This document shows, one piece after another, positions 27,989-35,972 of a DNA stretch of 64,000 bases. Every line of letters starts with the position of its first letter. Within the stretch, counting starts at the first letter, position 1. The DNA is from Streptomyces sp. AM 2-1-1 (GTDB taxonomy: Bacteria > Actinomycetota > Actinomycetes > Streptomycetales > Streptomycetaceae), in contig NZ_CP119147.1 in NCBI RefSeq assembly GCF_029167645.1, positions 6,156,501 through 6,220,500 on the forward strand. The letters are read 5' to 3'. The notes below the pieces were generated by a model that made no database searches, was not told where the DNA came from, and saw only the letters and a program-made list of their open reading frames with translations. Position numbers and translations under genes: made by a program.

Positions 27989-28744
27989 TCAACCGCAGGG
28001 CGTCAGCAGGAAACGGCCCACCAAGCCGACCGCGGCGTCCGTACGCCCGCGGAACTCCTCGGCCAGCGGCGGCACCGACCGGAGCCGCCAGAGCACCTTC
28101 GCCGCCGACCGGGCACCCTCCCGGGCCCGCTGCAGGCTCCAGGACGTCAGCAGATGGGTCAGCGGATCGGCGATCTCCAGCAGATCCGGTCCGGGCATCA
28201 GCTCCTCGCGGATGCGCTCCTCCAACAGGACGAGGAGGTCGCCCACGCGCTCGAACTCATCCTCCAGCTCCGGCGGAGCGCAGCCGAGGGTACGACAGGT
28301 GTCCACCACCGCCAGCGCGAGGTCGTGGCCGATGTGGGCGTTGATGCCCGCGAGGGCGAACTGGATCGGGCGTACACCCGGATGCCGGCGGTACTGCAGG
28401 AGCGGCCGCCAGCACTCCGGCGGGAGACCGCCGCCGTCGGCCGTGCCGATCGCCGCCAGGTAGCGCTCGGCGAACCGGACGTCCAGCGCCGAGGTGGCCG
28501 CCCGGTCGGCGAAGCCGCCCGCCGCCACCTCCGCGCCGATGGCCTCGGTGACCGCCAGGTAGACCTCGTTGAAGACCCCCACGCCGTCGCCGCCGGGACA
28601 CCGCACCCCCAGAGCGCGCATGCGTTCGATCACGTCCGTGATGCCGGTGGAGGCCGCGTCCCCCGCGGTGTCCGTGCTCCCGGTGTGCTCGGTGTGTTCG
28701 GTGTGTTCGGGGACCGGGACCGCGATCTGCTCCGACTGCGCCAT
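27989..28744 (-). CDS. DUF5995-like protein
   Basis: 251 residues, no signal peptide. The conserved part (about residues 35-250) is helical and contains YRRHPGVRPIQFALAGINAH, shortened here, then IGHDLALAVVDTC, a His-rich patch that may bind a metal. I connect it with the DUF5995 family, for which I know of no function. The N-terminus has an odd repeat (EHTEHTEHTG, residues 13-22) encoded by tandem 9-bp repeats. Convergent with davB, with a 40-bp gap. Confidence 0.6.
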   Translation of the reverse strand: MAQSEQIAVPVPEHTEHTEHTGSTDTAGDAASTGITDVIERMRALGVRCPGGDGVGVFNEVYLAVTEAIGAEVAAGGFADRAATSALDVRFAERYLAAIGTADGGGLPPECWRPLLQYRRHPGVRPIQFALAGINAHIGHDLALAVVDTCRTLGCAPPELEDEFERVGDLLVLLEERIREELMPGPDLLEIADPLTHLLTSWSLQRAREGARSAAKVLWRLRSVPPLAEEFRGRTDAAVGLVGRFLLTPCG

Positions 28745-28840
28745 GGCAGCAGCGTCCCAGCCGTAGGCTCGACGCGGCGCCGACCGGGCCGCGGTTCATC
28801 GGATCGGACGAACCCCGGTGCGCCGGAAGGATGGTGAGGG

Positions 28841-30085
28841 GTGCCCGACCACGGAGGCACGGCCACCGGGCCCACACACGGGTCCGGTGGACACCGCGCG
28901 GGCGCCCGTACCCGGCGCCGCGCCGCCCGGCGCCACGCGGCGATGAGCGCCGCCGCCGCCCTCGTCGCGGCCGCCGCCGGCCTCGCGGCGCTGACCGCCG
29001 CCACGGGCGGCGACGACCGCGCCGCGGACCTGCCCCGACCGACCGGCAGCCCGGTCCCGGGGCCGCTCCCGGGTGGACCCACCGCCGGGCCGGGCCCGTC
29101 TGCGGAGACCTCCGCGACCCGGGTCCCGCGGGGTCCGGCACCGGGCGCCGCGGCGGACCCGTCGCCGGTCCCGGCCCGGTCGTCGAAGACCCCGCCGCCG
29201 CCCGCCGGCGGGAAGCCGGCCGCGCTCCCGGAGCTCTACCGTTCCCCGGACTCCCCGCTGCTGGAGTGGATCGCCGCTCACCCGGGCGATCCGCGCCGCC
29301 CGGTCGTCGCATCCCGGATAGGAGACCGGCCGGCCGCCGTCTGGTTCACCTCGTACGACCCGGCCACGGTCACCGGCCGCGTCTCGGCCGTGACCCGGGC
29401 GGCCGGGGCCGCGGGCCGCACCCCCGTCCTGGTGCCGTACGCCATCGCGGACCGCGATTGCGGCGGCGCCTCCGGGGGCGGCGCCCCCGACCTCGGCTCC
29501 TACGACACCTGGATGCGCGGCTTCGCGGCGGGGCTCGGCGGCGGGCCGGTGATCGTCGTCCTGGAACCGGACGCGGTGGCGGACGCGGACTGCCTCACGC
29601 CGGACGGCCGGGCCGCCCGGTTCGCCTCGCTGGCGCGGGCGGCCCGGACCCTGCACGCCGCGAACCCGCGGGCCCGGGTGTACTTCGACGGCGGCCACTC
29701 CGCCTGGCACGGCGCGGCGGAACAGGCGGCGCTGCTGCGGGCGGCGGGCGCCGCCCGGTACGGCGACGGGATCTTCACCAACGTCTCGAACTTCCGCGCC
29801 ACGGCCGAGGAAGCCGCTTACGCGCGGCGGGTGCTGGACGCCCTCGGTGGTCCGCCCGGCCTCGGCGCCGTCATCGACACCAGCCGCAACGGCAACGGCG
29901 CCCCGGCGGACGACGCCTGGTGCGACCCGCCGGGGCGGGCCCTCGGCCGCGCCCCGACGACGCGTACCGGCGAGCCCCGGATCGACGCGTACCTGTGGGT
30001 GAAGTCGCCGGGGGAATCCGACGGCTGTTCGGCGGAGGCGGGCGCGTTCAGCCCGGAGTACGCGTACGCCCTCGCCACGGGGTGA
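28841..30085 (+). CDS. Secreted glycoside hydrolase family 6 protein (endoglucanase/cellobiohydrolase type)
   Basis: 414 residues. Arg-rich N-terminus, then a hydrophobic segment (about residues 36-55, signal anchor or signal peptide), a long Pro/Ala/Gly linker to about residue 125, then a GH6 domain. Catalytic landmarks: PYAIADRDCGG (Asp in the active-site tunnel), VLEPDAVADADC, and IDTSRNGNGAP, followed by AYLWVKSPGESDG. It hydrolyses beta-1,4-glucan by inversion in known members. There is no carbohydrate-binding module, unlike the cellulases at 53-60 kb, and no CebR box was seen upstream. It may act on cell-associated glucan such as the developmental cellulose-like polymer; this is a guess. 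Confidence 0.85.
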   Translation: MPDHGGTATGPTHGSGGHRAGARTRRRAARRHAAMSAAAALVAAAAGLAALTAATGGDDRAADLPRPTGSPVPGPLPGGPTAGPGPSAETSATRVPRGPAPGAAADPSPVPARSSKTPPPPAGGKPAALPELYRSPDSPLLEWIAAHPGDPRRPVVASRIGDRPAAVWFTSYDPATVTGRVSAVTRAAGAAGRTPVLVPYAIADRDCGGASGGGAPDLGSYDTWMRGFAAGLGGGPVIVVLEPDAVADADCLTPDGRAARFASLARAARTLHAANPRARVYFDGGHSAWHGAAEQAALLRAAGAARYGDGIFTNVSNFRATAEEAAYARRVLDALGGPPGLGAVIDTSRNGNGAPADDAWCDPPGRALGRAPTTRTGEPRIDAYLWVKSPGESDGCSAEAGAFSPEYAYALATG

Positions 30086-30155
30086 CCGGCTTCTCCCACC
30101 GGCCCGCCGGACCGAGTTCCCGCGAGTGGATCACCCGTACGCGAGGATGAACGTT

Positions 30156-30185
30156 TTGGCGCCGCCGGACGGTGTCGGCTACAAA
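30156..30185 (+). promoter_or_regulatory. Candidate promoter of the uracil permease gene
   Basis: TTGGCG (30156-30161), 18-bp spacer, TACAAA (30180-30185). The following leader has a tandem duplicate of a ribosome-site-like string (GCGGAGGGGTGA at 30259 and 30276). The second copy is 3 bp from the ATG. Confidence 0.4.
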
Positions 30186-30289
30186 GGATCTTTTCGGTCA
30201 TCGTTGCGCAGGGTGGTCGGCGGTGCCGGAGCCCGGCGCGGCCGCGACCCCTCACCGTGCGGAGGGGTGACCCGAGCGGAGGGGTGAGC

Positions 30290-31660
30290 ATGGCGGGCTT
30301 CGGCTGGAAGCTGCACGGTGACGGCAAGCACTTGCGGCCGGGGGAGGTCGTCAAGCCCGGTGAGCGGCTGACCTGGGGCCGGACGGCCGGGCTCGGCGCC
30401 CAGCACGTGGTGTCCATGATCGGCGCGTGTTTCGTCGCGCCGGTCCTGATGGGGCTGGACGCCAACCTCGCCGTCATGGCCTCGGGCGTCGCCACCATCC
30501 TCTTCCTGCTCCTCACGCGGGGACGTATCCCCAGCTACCTGGGGAGCAGCCTGTCGTTCGTCGGCGTCGCCGCCGTGATCGCGACCCAGGGCGGCGACGC
30601 GTCGACCCTCACCGGCGCGCTGCTGGTCGTCGGAGCCGTCCTCTTCCTCTGCGGGGCGGTGGTGCGCGCACTCGGCGCGCGGATCATCCACCTCGTCCTG
30701 CCGCCGGTGGTCACGGGCGCGGTCGTCATGCTCATCGGATTCAACCTCGCCCCGGTGACGGCAGGCACCTACTGGCCGCAGGACCAGTGGTCGGCGCTGC
30801 TCACCATGGTCTTCACCGGCTTCGCCCTGGTCGTCCTGCGCGGCTTCTGGTCGCGTATCGCGATCTTCCTCGGGCTGGCCTTCGGCTACGTCCTGTCCTG
30901 GGTGCTCGACCGGGTCTTCGGCCGTATCCACTCCCCGGCGGGCGGCACCGAGTCCGTGGACCACTGGCGCCTCGACCTGTCCGGGGTCGGCGACGCGAGC
31001 TGGATCGGACTGCCGGACTTCCACGCCCCGAGCTTCTCCGGCTCGGCGATCCTGGTGGCGCTGCCCGTGGTCATCGCCCTCATCGCGGAGAACGCGGGTC
31101 ACGTCAAGGCCGTCGGGGAGATGACCGGCGATCCGCTGGACGACCAGCTCGGCACCGCGATCATGGCGGACGGCGTGGCCACCGTCGTCGCGACCTCCGT
31201 GGGCGGACCCGCCACCACCACCTACGCGGAGAACATCGGTGTGATGGCCGCCACCCGCGTCTACTCCACCGCCGCCTACTGGTGCGCGGCCGGGTTCGCG
31301 ATCCTCTTCGGACTCTGCCCCAAGTTCGGTGCCTTCGTGGCGGCGATCCCCGGCGGGGTCCTCGGCGGCATCACCGTCATCCTCTACGGCATGATCGGCC
31401 TGCTCGGTGCCCAGATCTGGGTCCGCGCCGGGGTCGACCTCGCCAACCCGCTGCACCTGGTGCCGGTGGCGGCCGGGCTCATCGTCGGGATCGGCAACGT
31501 CAGCCTGACCTTCACCGACAACTTCGAGCTCAGCGGCATCGCGCTGGGAACGATCGTGGTGGTCCTCGGCTACCACGTCCTGCGGGTCCTCGCCCCGGCA
31601 CACATGACCGGCGAACCACCCCTGCGGGAGCCGGAGAACCCGGGGTACGACCGCGGCTGA
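30290..31660 (+). CDS. Uracil/xanthine permease (NCS2 family, UraA-like)
   Basis: 456 residues, about 14 hydrophobic segments. NCS2 marks: AQHVVSMIGACFVAPVLM in the first helix, VIALIAENAGHVKAVGEM with the substrate-binding acidic residue, and the motif GGPATTTYAENIGVMAATRV, here in two parts for length. Likely a proton-linked uracil importer. An N-terminal cytosolic extension (residues 1-30) is typical of Streptomyces members. ATG 30290 is favoured by GGAGGGGTGA 3 bp upstream over the upstream in-frame start at 30257. Confidence 0.92.
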   Translation: MAGFGWKLHGDGKHLRPGEVVKPGERLTWGRTAGLGAQHVVSMIGACFVAPVLMGLDANLAVMASGVATILFLLLTRGRIPSYLGSSLSFVGVAAVIATQGGDASTLTGALLVVGAVLFLCGAVVRALGARIIHLVLPPVVTGAVVMLIGFNLAPVTAGTYWPQDQWSALLTMVFTGFALVVLRGFWSRIAIFLGLAFGYVLSWVLDRVFGRIHSPAGGTESVDHWRLDLSGVGDASWIGLPDFHAPSFSGSAILVALPVVIALIAENAGHVKAVGEMTGDPLDDQLGTAIMADGVATVVATSVGGPATTTYAENIGVMAATRVYSTAAYWCAAGFAILFGLCPKFGAFVAAIPGGVLGGITVILYGMIGLLGAQIWVRAGVDLANPLHLVPVAAGLIVGIGNVSLTFTDNFELSGIALGTIVVVLGYHVLRVLAPAHMTGEPPLREPENPGYDRG

Positions 31661-31906
31661 CCCGCGGGACGCCGGTCGCCGCGGACCCGCACCCGCTCCA
31701 CCCGGCCCGGGGACGCGCGGGCGCCCGCTGAGCGGCCCGCACGGGACGATGACGGGGCACCACGACAGGACGGGGACCTGGCCATGAGGGGTACGAGCCG
31801 AGCCGCGGCGGGGCGGCCGGTCGGGCCGGACCGGACGCGGGTCCTCGCGCCCGCTTCACGGCCCACGGGCCGGGCCGCTCCTCGGACGCGGCGGACCCAG
31901 CGTGCC
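31661..31906. other. Spacer between the permease and the transposon, no gene seen
   Basis: GC-rich stretch without a convincing ORF. The last five bases (GTGCC, 31902-31906) are the target-site duplication. Rejoining it in silico with the sequence after 35,701 does not restore a credible gene; only an Arg-rich frame of about 65 codons appears. Confidence 0.5.
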
Positions 31907-31944
31907 GGGGCTTGAGGAACATCCATGCCAGATCGTGCGCTAAG
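31907..31944 (+). repeat. Left terminal inverted repeat of the Tn3-family element
   Basis: 38 bp, outer end GGGGCTTGAGGAAC, inner end GCGCTAAG. An exact reverse complement of 35659-35696. Confidence 0.97.
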
Positions 31945-31967
31945 GCCCAGCCGACTCCGGGAGGCCG

Positions 31968-32716
31968 TTGACCAGGGCTGATCGTGCGGTTGAACCTTCG
32001 CGGATCGATGTTGTCGATCTTCGGAGGGCCGTTGGGGCGGTCGAGTTTCTCACGGATGAGCAGGCGGCGCGGTACGGGTCGTTCTACGGGGCGCCGGTGT
32101 GGCGCGTGGATCGCGCTGCCGACTACGGGGCCTTCCAGGATGCGGCTTGCGGCCGGGTCGACCTGGTGCGCATCGTGCGGCACTGGGAGGACATCCTGCG
32201 GATGATCGGCTCGACCACACCGGGGCGGTGCGGGCCTACGATGTGATCCGGGTGCTGTCCCGTGACGGCCGGCCCACCCCGCTGGGCGACGCTATCGCGC
32301 ACTACGGGCGGGTCTCGAAGTCGCTGCACATCCTGCGGCTGGCCGACGAGCCCGGCTACCGCAGGCAGATCAAGACGCAGGCGAACCTGCAGGAAGGCCG
32401 CCATGCTCTCGCCCGGAAGATCTTCCACGGCAGGGCCGGGCAGCTCTACCAGCACTAGCACGACGGCAGGGAGGACCAGATCGGTGCGCTCGGCCTGGTC
32501 CTCAACGCCCTGGTGCTCTTCAACACCCGGTACATGGACGCCGCCGTTGCCCAGCTCCGCGCCGACGGCTTCGACGCCCGAGAGAAGGACGTCGCCCGGC
32601 TCTCCCCGTTCGTGCGGCACCACGTCAACATGCTCGGCCGGTACTCGTTCCGGCTGCCGGAACTGCCGGGCGGCTTGCTACCCCTGCGTGATCTGAGCGC
32701 CGCCGACGACATGTGA
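31968..32716 (+). pseudogene. tnpA: Tn3 transposase remnant (tnpA)
   Basis: The N-terminal transposase tag VEFLTDEQAARYGSFYGAP is joined directly to C-terminal transposase sequence (ADYGAFQDAACGRVDLVR). Roughly 700 residues of a normal TnpA of about 1,000, including most of the catalytic core, are gone. The frame then shifts near 32215. The sequence continues as AYDVIRVLSRDGRPTPLGD and is stopped by a TAG at 32456-32458 where the family has Tyr (LYQH-stop-HDGREDQIGALG). It ends with LFNTRYMDAAVAQLRADGF and GRYSF. Three independent lesions make it certainly inactive. Confidence 0.92.
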
Positions 32717-32803
32717 TCGAGCGCGAACAACCGTCCTCCGTCCTCCCCGGGCCAGGCGGGTCGTATCGTAGGCGCGAAGGCTGCTCACACGTTCGGGGGT
32801 TGG

Positions 32804-33973
32804 GTGCGCACCGCAGATCACGACCGGGGGCTTCTGGTGAACTACCTCCTGGTTCAGGAGGACGAGGACGGCGTGGAACAGCTCTGGGGGAGGTGTGCGG
32901 GCGTCGAAGGGTTCTTCGTCGACCCGGTCCCGCCGGCACGGGAGGTCCTCACTCTCCGCGGATGCCGCCCCGACGGTCTCCTGAGCAACATCCTGGCTGA
33001 GCCCGACGTCTCGCTGCGGGGTATGGGTGACGTGTGCGTCGAGGTCTGGGACGACGAGAAGCCCGTGCAGTGGTGGACACTCGTCGATGCGGTCGTGGTG
33101 GCCCATCAGCCCCACCCGGCCGACCCGGCGCGGTACGACATCGTGCTCGGCGCCGGCGTCAGGAACGAGGAGAGCTTCTTCGAACTGCCTGCGGTGCCAC
33201 GCTTCGAGCTCTTCGCGGGGACGACGGTCGCTGCGGCAAGTGCAGGCCGGTGCTCCGCCGTGGACGGCCTGTTCAAGGCGCGAGCGGACCCTGTCCCCGT
33301 TCCGATGGAGCTGATCGGCTGCGAGCCTGCGGAGCCCCTGCTCGCGGCGCTGCGACGGCCCCGTCGGTCGGAGCGGGACTGGGCCTACCTCCTGGTTCTG
33401 GATCGCCATGGTGCCGTGATGGCCTCCCGCACCGTGGGCCTGGCCATCACCGGAGCGCGTCCGTCCGTGCTCGGCGGCACGCTCGTCGACATCACCCTCA
33501 CCGATGGTGGAGACGGTCGGCCATCGTCGGCGGCCCGCCCGATCTGGGCGCAGTGGTATCAGGGCCCGCCGGCAGAGCCCAACCTCTGGGCGCCGTACGA
33601 CTCGCAGGGCAGGGCCGAGTGGCTGGACCTCACCACTCGTGCCTGGAGGGTGCCCGCGCCCCAGCCGGATCGGTCCGGCGGTGAGCACCATCTCGACGGC
33701 CGGTTCATCACTGACGTTCCCGGTCTGCACTGCGCGATCGCCGAGGCCCTGCTCGGGCCCGGCCGCTACTACGGCCGGGAGTGGAACGCCTTCAAGGACT
33801 GCCTGGGCGGTGGATTCGGAGTGGCTCCGCCCTTCACCCTGACCTGGCACGACTCCGAGATCGCACGCCGCGCACTGGCGGACATTGTGGAGAATCCGCA
33901 TGGCCAGCTCTCCTACTTCGAGGAGATCGTGCGACTCCTCGAACGATGCGACGTCGCGGTCGTGCTCCGGTGA
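32804..33973 (+). CDS. Barstar-domain immunity protein with large N-terminal region
   Basis: 389 residues, or 378 if GTG 32837 is used; both have G-rich ribosome sites. The last 90 residues read as a barstar fold: LDGRFITDVPGLHCAIAEAL, then YYGREWNAFKDCLGG and a hydrophobic strand FTLTWHD. Barstar blocks barnase-type RNases by filling the active site. Compared with classical barstar (YYGENLDALWDCLTG) the second Asp is kept, but the first aligned Asp is Asn. The first 295 residues (VEQLWGRCAGVEGFFVDP, QWWTLVDAVVVAHQ) are not recognised and may add target specificity. No cognate toxin gene lies nearby, so it is an orphan immunity gene carried by the transposon. Confidence 0.85.
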   Translation: MRTADHDRGLLVNYLLVQEDEDGVEQLWGRCAGVEGFFVDPVPPAREVLTLRGCRPDGLLSNILAEPDVSLRGMGDVCVEVWDDEKPVQWWTLVDAVVVAHQPHPADPARYDIVLGAGVRNEESFFELPAVPRFELFAGTTVAAASAGRCSAVDGLFKARADPVPVPMELIGCEPAEPLLAALRRPRRSERDWAYLLVLDRHGAVMASRTVGLAITGARPSVLGGTLVDITLTDGGDGRPSSAARPIWAQWYQGPPAEPNLWAPYDSQGRAEWLDLTTRAWRVPAPQPDRSGGEHHLDGRFITDVPGLHCAIAEALLGPGRYYGREWNAFKDCLGGGFGVAPPFTLTWHDSEIARRALADIVENPHGQLSYFEEIVRLLERCDVAVVLR

Positions 33974-34073
33974 GCTGCTGGCACCCGAGCGAATACGACT
34001 CCGGGATGGGCTGAGCAAGCTTCAGTGGTCGGGTCGCGCGGGGATTGAGATTCGCCCCGGGCGGCCCCGCCAC

Positions 34074-34712
34074 TCAGGGCCAGTCCTCGGTGATGGGAAA
34101 CATGTCGGCGTAAGGACTGGGTTCGCCGGTCTGCGGGTCCAGGCCGGCAAGAAGCCGTCGACGTTGCTCGCGCCAGCTGACGAAGGTGTCTGGCTGGTTC
34201 CAGAGCGACGCATCACCGAGTGGGCAGGCATCGAACCGGCCCAGTATCATGCGTGCGATGAACTGGGCCATGCCGCACTCAAACAGGGCCCACGGCGACT
34301 CGCCCGACGAGTAGTGCCGCCGCCAGGCTACGACTGGCCACTTGTCCGGTTCGGGGTCGTTCATCAGCCAAGCCATCTCGTTGGCATTCATTCCTGAGCC
34401 CCAGGGCAGGACAGCATCAGCACCTAGCGTCACGCCAAGGACACCTGCGTCCTCGTCCCAGAGTCTGCGCAGACCAGCCGTCATGCTGCCGATGTGACAC
34501 CCCTCCCACCCACGCACGTCACTCGGCAGTGGGGGCAGAATGACAAGCTCTCCGATGTCGCCCACGCCGTAGGTGTCCAGCAGTGCCCTGTAGTCGCTCG
34601 GAAGCTTGGTGCCCAGCAAAGCTTCGGCCGCCGCCCAGTCGATCCGCTCGCCGCCCGCAAGATCTGCTGGTACGAGATCGAGCAATACGGCTACATCTGG
34701 ATGAATGCCCAT
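34074..34712 (-). CDS. SMI1/KNR4 (SUKH) family immunity-type protein
   Basis: 212 residues. SUKH-type pattern: WAAAEALLGTKLPSDYRALLDTYGVGDIG near residues 26-54 (given here only as landmarks), followed by alternating strands with LGADAVLPWGSGMNANEMAWL and WPVVAWRR. Bacterial members are usually immunity proteins against polymorphic toxins. ATG 34712 has AAGGGGATCC upstream. Base composition is visibly less GC-rich than the flanking chromosome, which fits foreign origin. Convergent with the barstar gene, 100 bp apart; both lie within the transposon and no toxin partner is present. Confidence 0.85.
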   Translation of the reverse strand: MGIHPDVAVLLDLVPADLAGGERIDWAAAEALLGTKLPSDYRALLDTYGVGDIGELVILPPLPSDVRGWEGCHIGSMTAGLRRLWDEDAGVLGVTLGADAVLPWGSGMNANEMAWLMNDPEPDKWPVVAWRRHYSSGESPWALFECGMAQFIARMILGRFDACPLGDASLWNQPDTFVSWREQRRRLLAGLDPQTGEPSPYADMFPITEDWP

Positions 34713-34788
34713 GATGGATCCCCTTGAGGTCAGTGACCGGCCACCTTAGTTGTGCGGGCTGACACCGTTTCTCCGGAGAACCAGGTCA

Positions 34789-35491
34789 TCAGCGCCTGCT
34801 GTTGCCGGGCGTAAGCAGTCTGGTCACCTCGGAGATTGCCTCCGGGGACGGCTTGAAGTAGCGGCGGACGTTCTCCGTCTTCTCGTGCCGCGACTTCGCC
34901 ATCAGCATCAGCAGGCTGGCCCCGGCCTCATCAAGGTGGGTCAGGCCGGAGTGGCGGTACTCGTGCAGGCTCCCAGCCAGTGCCTGGCCCTCGCATCGCG
35001 GTGTGCTCATCAAGCGGCGCGGGCCTGCCCGTAGGAGAGGCGGGCGAGCCCAGTGTCCGGGCACACGTCGCGAGGGGCGAGCACCTTCCCCGGGCCCGGG
35101 CGGCGATGCGTGACGAAGACCGGCCCGCAGGTGCGGCCCTTGAGCAGCCGGGCGGTACCAGCGTCCCAGTACACCGTCTCCAGAACGTAGTCCTCGCGGG
35201 CGACACCGCAGCGACGAACCTTCGGCTGGGCGCCCTTCGCCTTTACCGGGCAGTGGCGTCCGGCCAAGTCCAAGTCCTCGATGTTGACGCTCAGAACTTC
35301 CTCGCCTCGCCGATCTCGTCGTCCTCGACCGAGGCGAGCGGCCGGTTCTCGCCGATCCGCTCGGCGGTCTTCCCGAGGGCGGGGCCGAAGTTCCGGACGG
35401 TGTCCGGGTGGGTGAGCGAGTCAAGGAAGGCGTCGGCCGTTGTCGGGACGGCCAGCGCCTTCCCGGTCGGCAGTAGCAGGACCGCGGGCAC
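34789..35491 (-). pseudogene. Decayed tyrosine recombinase (TnpI-like)
   Basis: Pieces of one tyrosine recombinase in different frames. The N-terminal SAM-like domain ([20 protein letters not shown], from GTG 35491 behind AAGGGAG) is joined after EDDEIGEA to [10 protein letters not shown], with about 60 residues missing and a frame change near 35293. The middle part [17 protein letters not shown] continues to SYGQARA, where the frame shifts near 35012. [14 protein letters not shown] then shifts again near 34960 to [20 protein letters not shown] and the YFKPS tyrosine region. The catalytic HxxR (HEYRH) and Tyr survive, but the protein cannot be made. It was probably the cointegrate resolvase of this Tn3-type element. 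Confidence 0.88.
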
Positions 35492-35504
35492 TGCCTCTCC
35501 CTTG

Positions 35505-35597
35505 CCGCAGATAACCGGGTCGCCTCACGCAGCGTGCGGAAGGCGTCCCCGCAGGTCGCGCTCAGTGATACCGCAGGTAATAGGGCGTTATCTGCGG
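35505..35597. other. Putative recombinase resolution site (repeat cluster)
   Basis: CCGCAGRTAA-type half sites occur at 35505 (CCGCAGATAAC) and 35549 (CCGCAGGTC, partial), plus an inverted pair, CCGCAGGTAA (35571-35580) and TTATCTGCGG (35588-35597), around a 7-bp core. The block sits immediately upstream of the recombinase start. An inverted core pair plus additional direct repeats next to the gene is the layout of TnpI/IRS resolution modules such as that of Tn4430. Inference from layout only. Confidence 0.55.
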
Positions 35598-35658
35598 AAG
35601 ACTTCACCGCCGTTCCGGCGCCGACGCTCCGTCAGGTGCCGACCAGCGGCAATCCGGG

Positions 35659-35696
35659 CTTAGCGCACGATCTGGCATGGATGTTCCTCAAGCCCC
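35659..35696 (-). repeat. Right terminal inverted repeat of the Tn3-family element
   Basis: 38 bp, an exact inverted copy of 31907-31944. It is followed by the second GTGCC target copy (35697-35701). Confidence 0.97.
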
Positions 35697-35972
35697 GTGC
35701 CGGGCCCGCTCGGGGTGTGGGACACCCCGGCCGGTTCCGCGCGGCTCGCGCTCGCCGCGCGCGATCCCCTTGACGGGCTGGAACGGGTGCGGACGTTCGG
35801 GGGCGCCCCGCACGCGCCCCGGTTGGAGGAGTCGCCCGGGCGGGCCGAGGGGCTCCGGCCGCTCGACGACGGCGACGCCTCGGCCTGTGTCCGTACGACG
35901 GTCGTCGAGGAGGGCGCGAAGCCCGGACCGCGCGCCGGCCGGGGCCGCCGCACCCCTGCCGACCGCCCCTCC

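Larger units (their letters stand above)
31907..35696. mobile_element. Tn3-family transposon, non-autonomous, carrying two immunity genes
   Basis: 3,790-bp element defined by identical 38-bp terminal inverted repeats (31907-31944 and 35659-35696). These begin GGGG and end TAAG, the Tn3-family pattern. A 5-bp direct repeat GTGCC flanks it (31902-31906 and 35697-35701). Contents in order: decayed tnpA (+), barstar-domain protein (+), SMI1/KNR4 protein (-), decayed tyrosine recombinase (-), and a repeat cluster resembling a resolution site. Perfect ends plus the target duplication show that it arrived by transposition, and fairly recently; the dead transposase means it moved, or later decayed, with help in trans. 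Confidence 0.93.

Noticed and set aside
31784-31906. A gene interrupted by the transposon
   Set aside because: Virtual excision of the element with one GTGCC gives only an Arg-rich frame of about 65 codons, with a poor ribosome site and no similarity.
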